A DNA stretch of 64,000 nucleotides from Pratylenchus scribneri (lineage: Eukaryota; Nematoda; Chromadorea; Rhabditida; Pratylenchidae): assembly GCA_030063045.1 (NCBI GenBank), contig JAQSEB010000001.1, positions 1-64,000 of the forward strand, given 5' to 3'. Under the pieces are notes generated by a model. That model made no database searches. It was not told the DNA's origin and was given only the letters and a program-made list of their open reading frames with translations. Within the stretch, counting starts at the first letter, position 1. Every line of letters starts with the position of its first letter. This document shows positions 45,870 through 56,111 of the stretch, one piece after another. Made by a program: the position numbers and the translations under genes.

Positions 45870-47219
45870 ATGAAAATTACACAACAATTATTGAGGCTTA
45901 AAGTCAATTTAAATGCATCACATTGGAATAGACGCGTTTGGGAGAAAGGATATGTTGGACCACCTCTTCCAAAGCGGAAAGGGTATGAAATAATAATTTT
46001 TGGATAATTAAATATTGAAAATGTTTTATTTTTCAGCACAGGAAAACCGAGTTTGCCAGTAAAGTAAGTTTCGAACTTTAATAATAAAAGATTATTGAAT
46101 TGGCGAGATTGATTTTTCCATTTGATCGATTATAAACTAAGAGCTAAAATTTTTGGGTAATTGCGATTTGTAATTATGAAATTTTAATTTTGATTCTAAT
46201 TTGCATTTGAAATTGTAAATTCTAAGTTGTAATTGCGAATTGTAATTGTAATTCTAAGTTGTAATTGCGATTGTAATTGTAAATTCTAAGTTGTAATTGC
46301 GATTGTAATTGTAAATTCTAAGTTGTAATTGCGATTGTAATTGTAAATTCTAAGTTGTAATTGCGAATTGTAATTGTAATTCTAAGTTGTAATTGCGATT
46401 GTAATTGTAAATTCTAAGTTGTAATTGCGATTGTAATTGTAAATTCTAAGTTGTAATTGCGATTGTAATTGTAAATTCTAAGTTGTAATTGCGATTGTAA
46501 TTGTAAATTCTAAGTTGTAATTGCGATTGTAATTGTAAATTCTAAGTTGTAATTGCGAATTGTAATTGTAATTCTAAGTTGTAATTGCGAATTGTAATTG
46601 TAATTCTAAGTTGTAATTGCGATTGTAATTGTAAATTCTAAGTTGTAATTGCGATTGTAATTGTAAATTCTAAGTTGTAATTGCGATTGTAATTGTAAAT
46701 TCTAAGTTGTAATTGTAATTCTAAGTTGTAATTGCGATTGTAATTGTAATTCTAAGTTGTAATTGCGATTGTAATTGTAAATTCTAAGTTGTAATTGCGA
46801 TTGTAATTGTAAATCTAAGTTGTAATTGCGAATTGTAATTGTAAATTCTAAATTATAATTTTATTAAATGACTAAATAAAAGTGCACAAAATCTAATCAC
46901 AATTTTATTCAGCAAAAATGCGGTGGCTGCCACACAACAAGCTTTAATGCGTGAATGGAATGTGATGCAATGGTTGGCCAACCCATATTTGAATGAAGAA
47001 AAGGAGCGACCATGGCTGGAACGTTATGGGGACATTGTGGATCAAAAAATTGACCAAATTGTTGAGGAAGATCAAAGAAGAATGCCAAGCAAACCAAAAA
47101 TTTACAAATTGAATGGTGAATTGGAAAAGAGACGAGCAAATGTTGGCAATTTGTTGCATTCACATCGAACGGTGGAAAGCCAAATGAAGGAATTGATTCG
47201 AAGAAGTAGATGGGATTAA
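45870..47219 (+). CDS. Small basic protein (148 aa), possibly a mitochondrial ribosomal protein (mL63-like)
   Basis: Three exons (45870-45982, 46037-46063, 46913-47219) join in phase. The N-terminus MKITQQLLRLKVNLNASHWN is basic and could be a mitochondrial presequence. A GYVGPPLPKRKG segment follows, then a helical, charged C-terminus with MQWLANPYLNEEKERPW, which faintly recalls the WLSMPYMTREQERG stretch of MRP63/mL63. Assignment to that family is tentative. The second intron is 849 bp, nearly all 32-bp satellite. The gene lies 415 bp downstream of SRA1 on the same strand, too far for a typical nematode operon. Confidence 0.6.
46180..46855 (+). repeat. 32-bp satellite array inside an intron
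   Basis: Tandem units of TTCTAAGTTGTAATTGCGAT plus TGTAATTGTAAA (32 bp), with 31-33-bp variants (GCGAATTGTAATTGTAA). The reverse complement of the same unit forms the array at 52.85-54.12 kb. It fills the second intron of the small gene at 45870-47219. Confidence 0.95.
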
Positions 47220-47297
47220 TGAAGAGACATTAAAATATTCCATTTTAGTTATATTTAATTCACATTTTAACGATAAAAATTTTTTTTATTTCCATTT

Positions 47298-50200
47298 TTA
47301 ATCGCCCTTATCATTTTCCTCATCTTCTGAATCCACGTCAACGCCAAGGACAAAAGCACCGGAAATTGTTGATTCCGCATCACTTTCCATTCCAACCGAA
47401 GCCAAACAATGTCCGGACATTTCGGATTGCTTCAAATATTAAAATGGAATATTAATTTTGGTTTTAAAATATAGTAAATCCCATGCCTCGGATTCATATC
47501 CGCAGAAACTTCGTCTTTGTTGTGCCACTTTGGCCCTATAGTTTCTTCTCTTTGTGTGTTTTTGTTTGATAAAAATCTCCTCCGTTGATTCACCTTTTAA
47601 ATTCACATAATCCCTCTCATTTTCTTCCAATTCCTCCTTACCATTTTCTCCACAAATCATTCGTTGATGGCATTCCATCAACATTGTCTTGGCCAATTCC
47701 AATTCTTCTTCCATTCCATTAGTCAATTTTGCCCTTTTCCAAACTTTTGCCATTATTTTCTCGGCCACCTCCAATATTCCATTCTCCATCAATATTTGGC
47801 CCAACAACAACATTGTTCGGGTCCTTTCCCCGGTGTTTATGTCTAATTCCCGTTGTAATCGAAGTTGGCCACGGATGGCAGAAAGTGCATCTTCCCAACG
47901 GCATTGGCGAATCAACACACGGCCAAGGGCAGAAAATGCACTTAAAATTGTGGACAATATATGGCGCTGGAGAATTTTTACCACCATTACAATATCTGGA
48001 CCAATCTTTTGACCAAATCTCAATGTGACTTGAGCCAATCTAAGAAGGTGATACCATTTGAAAGAGCTAAACATCCTCTACAAAGTGGCTATAAAACTTC
48101 CATGAATTCAATCTTCTTAAAAAAGTTATATTCCTTGGAGTACAAGCGATCCTGATTTTTGGACTTTAAGCAGTCTATTTTCGAGTCATTTGGGTTTTCA
48201 AAAATTTAATTAAGCCAATTTTTTAAGGAGATTTAGGGCTTTCGAAAGGCATATCGCCTTCGCGAATTAGTCATTTCCTTGATGAGTTATGGCAGAACGC
48301 GGCCAAGTAATTAATAAGTGGTATTGGTACCTCTTGCCTTTAATATAAAGGACTAACTAGAGTTCTTTAGGCCATAGCTCAACGAGGCTTTTATCAATCT
48401 ATGAATTATGAAAGATATATATCTTTTGAAAAGGCAAAGCGCCTTCTATAAAGTGGCTATAAAACTTCCACAAATTCCATCTATTTAAAAAATTATATGC
48501 ATTTGATTCTAAACGATCCTGATTTATGGATTAAGAACCACTTATTTTAAAAATTATTTAGATTATAAAAATTTGTTAAGCCACTTTTTAAATGAGATTT
48601 ATGGCTTTCGAATGGCATATCGCCTTCCCAGATTGATTGTTTCCTTCTTAAGTTATCGCCAAAAGAATAAGGCCAAGTAATGAATAAGTGGTGTTGGTAC
48701 GTCTTGCTTTTAATATGTATAAACGACTAATCCTATACCGAAGAAGCATTTTGGCATTTTCCGCTCTTCTCCACCATCCACCACCATCCGTTCGTAACTT
48801 TTTTCCCAGTCCAATTGCCTGCTTCAAATACACATTTGCGGCATCATCTTGATTGGCTACCTCCGCCCATTCCCCCAATCTTGTACAAATCAACGCCTCC
48901 ATCCCCGTTAATTCCCTCTCCTGTGCCAACATTAATGCTTTTTCCATCTGGCTTTTGGCATTTTCCTTCCTCTCTTCTCCATTTTGTTGCCATTCCATTT
49001 CTGCCTTCAATATCATAATATAAATTGGCAATTTTCCCTCTTCAACAATTTCTTCACCCATCAGCCATTCCTCAATTTGATGAATCAATTGTTCGCATTT
49101 TTCCTAAATAATTTTGCACAATTTTATGCCAATTCCCCAATCCACCTTTTCGCCCAATTTCAGTTCTAATTCCGCCAATTCCACTGCTATTTCAGCCCAT
49201 TCTTCGCCTTTCACTTCCATTTGAATTTTTAGCCGTGATTCAAGAATATTTCGAGCCTTCTCCCATTTTTCCCTCAATTGGCAAATTCGACAAATTCCTT
49301 CCAACATTTCTGTCTTCGTTTTTAGATTATTTCTGGCGGCAAGACAATTTTCTGCACCCAGCAAATCCCAAAGTTTCTCACCAATTTTGACTGCATTCAA
49401 CCTGCAATTCACCTCTACAATTCCGAAAGAGCCTATTTATAATTAATAACTCATCAAGGAGTGAACCAATCTTGAAAATTTTTATATCAAATTAAAGAGC
49501 AGACCCTTGGCTATCCAATGATATTAATTTTATTTAAATTGGTTCATAAATGATTGAGTTATATTCAAAAACCAATTATTTACTATGTAACTAAATTGTC
49601 ACTTGGTTTATTGGCCATGACTCCATTAATTCTGAACCAATTTAAATAAAATAAATATAATTGGATAGCTAAAAGTCTGCACTTTAATTTAATACTAAAA
49701 TTGACAAAATTGGCTCAGTCCTTGATGAGTTATAAATAATAAAAGGCCCCAATCCCTTTCACTTCTCATAAATTTACCATTCCCCACATTCGGCGTAACA
49801 ATTTAGAAGTAAATTCAACGCCTCCGATTGTACATTTTCCTCCTCCAATTCAATACCAGCCTTCAGTTGTCGTTTTGCCCAATGAATTGCGGCAATTTCT
49901 TGTCTGCCTTCGGCCAATTTAATTCGGCACATTAGACCACATAATTCCGCCTTTAGCCATAAGTCCCCATCAATTCTTATCCTCCCATCCTGGTTGATCA
50001 ATTTTTGTGCCAATTCCAATGCTTTTGCCATTTCGCCTTTTGCATATTGGCATTTTGCACGCAACATTATGGCCTCATCACGCAAATTCAATCCATCTGA
50101 ATCTTCCTCCGATTCCAACTTTTCTACTCGGATGAAAAGGGCAGAAGCAGCCAAGAAATCGCCCTTAATAGAGAGAATGGAACAAAATGAATTATAATTG

Positions 50201-51505
50201 AAATTACTTGGCACAGAAAAACTCGTCCAAGGCCAATAAGTGCCTTTGGATTGGATGGCTCCTGCGCAAGGACTAATTTGAATTCCTCTTGGCTGTCAGC
50301 AAAATCTCCATTCGCCAACAATAATTTGGCCAATCCAATTCGAATTTCTAATAATAATTTCGATTCAATAGAATTCGCCGTTGCCATTTTCAATTGTTCC
50401 CTTCTATGCCAAATTGCTCTTTCCAAATTGTTTTTCAACTTTTCCACCAACAAATGAGCCAATGCTCCATGCAATGCCATTTGTGCCTGTCTATCCTCTT
50501 AACAACAAAGCATATTTACACATAAAATATACCGTATTTCCTCAATAGTTACCCCGGGGCTACTATTTTTCCAATAGGGGTTATTATTATTATAAATGGT
50601 GGAGGGGGGCAATAATAGAGGGAATACGGTAATAGAAAAGTTATGGAAACCAATTTCGAGGGCAATTTCCAATTGAAATTCCATCAATTCCGCAGCCTTC
50701 TCCCAATTTCCCATTTTGCTTTCGGCCAACGCCAATTGGCCAAGAACGGTGAGGGAAATTTGTGCATTTGAAGCCGGAAATTGAATGGCAATTCGAAGTA
50801 ATTTTGCTGCAATTTTATGCTGTCCTACATTCAGAAATGAATCGGCAATCGCTGAAAATAGGGTGAAACAATCGTCCTCATCCAGCTCGGCCAATTCAAG
50901 TTGATGAAGGAGTTGGCAAAAATATGCTAATTTTGAAAAAAATATTGTCAGAATATCTTCAATTTTTCTTCAATCACTTGCCTCCTCCCGCTTGTGGACA
51001 AATTTCCATGGATTTTAGTAAAGCTGCTCGAAATTGTCGATCCTCCCCCTGGCTCAGCCGAACAGCTTCGGAATGTGCCAAAAGTGCTTCTTCCCCTCGA
51101 CCCAATGCAAACAATGCTTCCCCTTTTCGGAAATATGCCTAGAAGAAGGCAAATTCCCAATTCCTTCCCTCGCTTCGTTAAACCCACTTTTGGCCAATTC
51201 ATCCCAAATTGAATGGCCACATTCGCCGCTTCCAATGCCTCTTCGCCTCTTTCCATCCTTAACAAAATTGCCGATTTATTCGCGTGCAATACATTATTTT
51301 CCGGCTCAATTTCCACCAAACGTTCATAGCAAGCCAATGCCTGGGCCAAATCGCCGAGGGCATAACTTCGACTGGCCTGGTCGATAAGTGCATTTGGTAA
51401 ATCAAAATTGGACGGATGAATTGAATTTATATTTTGATCGATTCGACAGCAATGTTGTTCATCATCATCATCATTAGAATTTGTGGGATTTGTTGGAATG
51501 TCCAT
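47298..51505 (-). CDS. TPR-repeat protein, TTC28-like
   Basis: The ATG at 51505 gives MDIPTNPTNSNDDDDEQHCC, then the first TPR block ALIDQASRSYALGDLAQALA, YERLVEIEPENNVLHANKSA and NWPKAYFRKGEALFALGR, as in the N-terminus of TTC28. Further exons carry many degenerate TPRs (NNLERAIWHRREQLK, LLANGDFADSQEEFKLVLAQ, CQYAKGEMAKALELAQKL, RWEDALSAIRGQL). A donor GAGGAG|GCAAGT at about 50983 requires a GC-AG intron. The C-terminus has two readings: a stop at 47439 after KTKINIPF, or splicing through a weak GC donor to an exon ending DVDSEDEENDKGD with a stop at 47298. TTC28 is a cytoskeletal/midbody scaffold; the size here is smaller, so function is only inferred. Introns hold two foldback family A copies, a diverged hairpin and a short MITE. 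Confidence 0.7.
48006..48298. repeat. Foldback family A, full-length copy (tandem partner 1)
   Basis: Left end TCTTTTGACCAAATCTCAAT with AAGAAGGTGATACCATTTGA; right end GGCATATCGCCTTCGCGAAT with GATGAGTTATGGC. The flanking GGCCAAGTAATTAATAAGTG is repeated after the next copy, so the element and its flank are duplicated in tandem. Confidence 0.8.
48364..48665. repeat. Foldback family A, full-length copy (tandem partner 2)
   Basis: Left end CTTTAGGCCATAGCTCAACG with the expected ATATATCTTTTGAAAAGGC; right end GGCATATCGCCTTCCCAGAT with CTTAAGTTATCGCC. It is followed by GGCCAAGTAATGAATAAGTG, matching the flank of the copy at 48006. Confidence 0.8.
49440..49735. repeat. Diverged relative of the 638-1113 foldback element
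   Basis: The inverted arms begin ATAACTCATCAAGGA and end CTTGATGAGTTAT. Inside are AAATTAAAGAGCAGACCCTT and its inverse AAAGTCTGCACTTTAATTT, plus TTGGTTCATAAATGATTGAG and CATTAATTCTGAACCAATTT. These match the inner arms of the 638-1113 element, but the TTTGTCGCCGG subrepeats are absent. It lies in an intron of the TPR gene. Confidence 0.75.
50532..50629. mobile_element. Short palindromic MITE, TIR CCGTATTYCCTC
   Basis: 98 bp between TA flanks: CCGTATTTCCTCAATAGTTA and CCCC at the left, GGGGCAATAATAGAGGGAAT and ACGG at the right as its imperfect inverse. The TA flanks fit a Tc1/mariner or pogo-type target duplication. It lies in an intron of the TPR gene, a few tens of bases from the inferred donor at about 50657. 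Confidence 0.75.
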
Positions 51506-52063
51506 TTTAGGTGCGTCCGAAGGGGATGAAAAGAAGAACACAGCGGAAAAGGGCACACACACAAGGTTGAATGTTTGGTGGGGGTGGCGGATTGCTTCGG
51601 GGGAAGATGTCCTTGCGGTTGGAAGGAAGAACGATTAGGGCGAAAATGTAGGGAAGGAAGATGAATGGATTTGATGGGGGAATTTTGTGGTGGTGAAGTG
51701 GACGGAAAAATGAGCTAATTCCCATTTAGGGGATAAAGCAGAGTACAGAAAATATTGGCTAATTCTTCGATGCGAAAAAACAGAAGTCCATTCTGAAATT
51801 AGAAACAATTCAATTGGATAAGTCTGATCTCCAATTTCACGATGAATTGGAAAGACAAACAAATACTCATCAATTCCCAGCGGGCATATTCATTTTCGGC
51901 TGTTCAATTTCCTTTTGCCTTGTCATAATTCATTTCATTCCTTAAATTCCATATTTTTTGTTTCCACCAAATTTATTCTTTTTTATACGAGTTTTATGCT
52001 AATGGTTAGCAAACGAAAACACTTTAATTTTAATAAAAAAAACAAATTATTTACAATTGAAAC

Positions 52064-52712
52064 CAGGGCTGCCAGAATACCCACCCACGGGGGGCATTTG
52101 CCCCCTTTTTAGGATTTTGCCCCCTTTTTTGCCCCCCAAGCCGAGTTGCCCCCCAAATGCCCCCTTTTGATTTTTTGTTAAAATTTTCCCCAAATGGGTC
52201 ATTTTTCTTCAAAATTTTTCGCTGCGCGGCCATTTGTTGGTCTAATTTTTCGCTGCGCGGCCATTTGTTGGTCTAATTTTTCGCTGCGCGGCCATTTGTT
52301 GGTCTAATTTTTCGCTGCGCGGCCATTTGTTGGTCTAATTTTTCGCTGCGCGGCCATTTGTTGGTCTAATTTTTCGCTGCGCGGCCATTTGTTGGTCTAA
52401 TTTTTCGCTGCGCGGCCATTTGTTGGTCTAATTTTTCGCTGCGCGGCCATTTTTGGTCTAATTTTTTCGCTGCGCGGCCATTTTTGGTCTAATTTTTCGC
52501 TGCGCGGCCATTTTTGGTCTAATTTTTTCGCTGCGCGGCCATTTTTGGTCTAATTTTTCGCTGCGCGGCCATTATTGGCAAAAATTTTCGCATTTTTGGC
52601 ACTTTTTAAAACTGCCCCCCAAAATGCCCCCTTTTTAGCGGAAATGCCCCCCAAATGCCCCCTTTTTTATACCAAAATGCCCCCCAAAGTGAAAAACCAT
52701 CTGGCAGCCCTG
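52064..52712. mobile_element. hAT-like MITE, copy 2 (649 bp), long internal array, intact 8-bp TSD
   Basis: The ends are CAGGGCTGCCAGA and CTGGCAGCCCTG, bounded by a perfect 8-bp duplication ATTGAAAC (52056-52063 and 52713-52720). The interior has C-rich blocks (GCCCCCCAAATGCCCCC) flanking about 11 tandem 31-bp units of TTTTTCGCTGCGCGGCCATT plus TGTTGGTCTAA, with later units 28-29 bp (CATTTTTGGTC). An 8-bp duplication with CAGGG ends is diagnostic of hAT-type elements. The copy at 17630-18000 is the same element in inverse orientation. Confidence 0.9.
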
Positions 52713-52849
52713 ATTGAAACACATTTCTATAATTCAAACCATCTCCATAATTCAAACCAATACCTCTTTTCTCTCATTTATTAATAAGTATTTATTCCAG
52801 AAAATAATCCTGCATTCTGGAAAATAATTTTACATTTCTTCAGAATAAA

Positions 52850-54125
52850 ATTGCAATCACAATTACAATTGACAATTTTACAATTACAATTGACAATTTT
52901 ACATTTACAATTCGCAATTACAACTTAGAATTTACAATTACAATCGCAATTACAACTTAGAATTTACAATTACAATCGCAATTACAACTTAGAATTTACA
53001 ATTACAATTCGCAATTACAACTTAGAATTTACAATTACAATCGCAATTACAACTTAGAATTTACAATTACAATCGCAATTACAACTTAGAATTTACAATT
53101 ACAATCGCAATTACAACTTAGAATTTACAATTACAATTCGCAATTACAACTTAGAATTTACAATTACAATCGCAATTACAACTTAGAATTTACAATTACA
53201 ATCGCAATTACAACTTAGAATTTACAATTACAATTCGCAATTACAACTTAGAATTTACAATTACAATCGCAATTACAACTTAGAATTTACAATTACAATC
53301 GCAATTACAACTTAGAATTTACAATTACAATTCGCAATTACAACTTAGAATTTACAATTACAATCGCAATTACAACTTAGAATTTACAATTACAATCGCA
53401 ATTACAACTTAGAATTTACAATTACAATTCGCAATTACAACTTAGAATTTACAATTACAATCGCAATTACAACTTAGAATTTACAATTACAATCGCAATT
53501 ACAACTTAGAATTTACAATTACAATTCGCAATTACAACTTAGAATTTACAATTACAATCGCAATTACAACTTAGAATTTACAATTACAATCGCAATTACA
53601 ACTTAGAATTTACAATTACAATTCGCAATTACAACTTAGAATTACAATTACAATTCGCAATTACAACTTAGAATTACAATTACAATTCGCAATTACAACT
53701 TAGAATTACAATTACAATTCGCAATTACAACTTAGAATTTACAATTACAATTCGCAATTACAACTTAGAATTACAATTACAATTCGCAATTACAACTTAG
53801 AATTACAATTACAATTCGCAATTACAACTTAGAATTACAATTACAATTCGCAATTATAACTTAGAATTTACAATTACAATCGCAATTACAACTTAGAATT
53901 TACAATTACAATCGCAATTACAACTTAGAATTTACAATTACAATCGCAATTACAACTTAGAATTTACAATTACAATTCGCAATTACAACTTAGAATTTAC
54001 AATTACAAATCGCAATTACAACTTAGAATTTACATTTACAATTCGCAATTACAATTTAGAATTTACAATTACAATCGCAATTACAACTTAGAATTTACAA
54101 TTACAAATTAGAATTGCAATTACAA
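52850..54125 (-). repeat. 32-bp satellite array, opposite orientation to the 46.2-kb array
   Basis: About 40 tandem units of TTTACAATTACAATCGCAAT plus TACAACTTAGAA, the exact reverse complement of the 46.2-kb unit. It includes a higher-order rhythm in which every third unit has CAATTCGCAATT instead of CAATCGCAATT, clearest at about 53.0-53.6 kb. It is intergenic, between the TPR gene and the phosphatase gene. Confidence 0.95.
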
Positions 54126-54129
54126 ATTA

Positions 54130-56111
54130 GAATTTTATAATTTGTTAAATCCATCGGATCAATAATTATTGTAAAAATTTCTCTCAAAGTAAATTGCGGA
54201 AAAGGCAAATCGAAATCATCATTGAAAATTTTCCATTTACTAATCTTTTTTTTTGGGAAAAAGGGAAACATTTCCATCCATTTGTTTTGCCCAAAACCCA
54301 TAAATATTCCATTGTTTTCAGCGCGGAGGATTAAGTGAAGAGAAGAGAATGATGAAAATTTGCTCCTCCATCGCATTTATAAAGTTGTTGACATTGTTCC
54401 TCTCCTTTTCATCCTTTTCAACTTGGAAAAATAAAACACAGAATGAATGGAATTGAATGTTCTCTTCACCGCCACCTCAGATTTTCGCGCGGATTCATTC
54501 TTTTCACGCAATTTTCTAAAGTTAGAATCACCTATTTTCAATCTTGGGGTTAAAAATTGCGTTTGCTTCCATTGATGTTTGATTCTTTTATAGAAGCTTT
54601 TAAAACACAAGAAGTTCATTTAATGTACTTTCCAAACATAGTTACTTCACGTTTCATCTCATCATCAAAAATATTTCTAAATAAATTTGCAATATCATAA
54701 AAACAATGCCATTTCAAATTTCGATGCTTTCTCGCCTATTTCATCGTCGACTTTATAAGGATTCAGAAAAAAGAGGAGCAGCGATGACGACAAGCAAATT
54801 CCCGGCGGCCAATGAATGTCATACAAGCCAAATCGGTCAGTCCTTCAATTTTGCCCAAATTTGGAATAAAAATGGCGTCAATAAAATGTGTCCCAAAATG
54901 AGGGAAGAAACCATTCGTTTAATATGTTTTAAGGAAGGAGGATAATTTGTGATGTCTTAACCACAAATGGCTATAATCCTTTCAGATCCACAAGGCGGGG
55001 GAGGGATTTAGGCAAATTGAGGGAAACCTCTGCTATTCGGGACTTCCTTTTGATTGGAGCCGATTTTTACCGAAGGAGGCGGAATATGAATAAAAACAAT
55101 TTTAAAGGCAAAAAATGTTTTGAAAAAAATAAAAGGCACAAATCTGAACCAATTTTGGTTGAAATCCAAATCCGGCAAACTACATTCTTCCTTTTTTTTC
55201 CTTCATCATCCGGCGGATAGAGGTGGTTGGTTGCGGCGACAAAATCCTCTTAAAAATGGCACAGGGCACTTTTACACTCTTCCCTCCCCCTTTTTTCCAT
55301 TTCCACCTTCCCCACATTTATTTATTCTCTTATTGCCCTCGGGGGATGCATCTTCTTCTCCGGTGGGAAATGGCCAAGCCAATCAATTGGCAAATCTCTC
55401 AACACACAAATATTGTCCTCGCGCGTCATCCTCTCATCATTTTTGGCCCCGACTTTGCGCTTATTAACATTAGTATTAGCAGACAGGTTGACTGACTGGC
55501 GCCAACCGAACCAAATGCCGTGGCAGTCAATTTTGCTGCCATTTTGCTCTTCAACAAATATATTTGTTTTCATGGCTTCTTCCACCCACTTATAGGAGAG
55601 AATATTATTCATTTCCACATTCATCCGCCTAAATTCAGCAGGGGAAAAAAGATTTAGGATTTAGCCATTTTAGCTCATCCAAAGCCCTTCCCTTTTCATC
55701 ACTAAACTCTGTTAGGAAGGTGGTTTGTGGCATTTGTCACTTCCTTCCCCTTCTTTTTGTTCCTTTTAGTCCCCATCAAATGAATTGGCCCATAGGCCAC
55801 CATCTTTTTTGACAGGGCAAATGACGCAAAATCTGAGTCGGTGATGAAGGGAGGCAAAAAAAATTTCGAAGCCTTTGGCGACAAACTAAATAAGTCGATC
55901 CGATTTCATCCACTTCCTTCCCCCCTAAACTTTTGCCACCCTCCCTGTTTTTCCCATTTCAACCACCGATCAATTTCCATTCACAAATTGGCCAATCCCA
56001 CAAAGAAACTCTCTATCAAAACCGCCAATTGACCAATTGCCACCTGCTGCTCTATGTTCAATTGTGGAAGTTAATTAGCGAAAATAAAGAAATTGGCAAC
56101 AAAGCGGAACA
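54130..56111. other. Intergenic stretch upstream of the PPEF gene
   Basis: No exon is supported. A short plus frame at 54706-54945 has an ATG but no domain. The remainder is AT-rich to about 54.7 kb, then of mixed composition resembling the 20-25 kb stretch. It probably holds the promoter and 5' UTR of the phosphatase gene. Confidence 0.45.

Noticed and set aside
54706..54945. Plus-strand ORF starting MPFQISMLSRLFHRRL
   Set aside because: A possible start exon with a GTCAGT donor, but no acceptor partner or homology found; not enough to call a gene.
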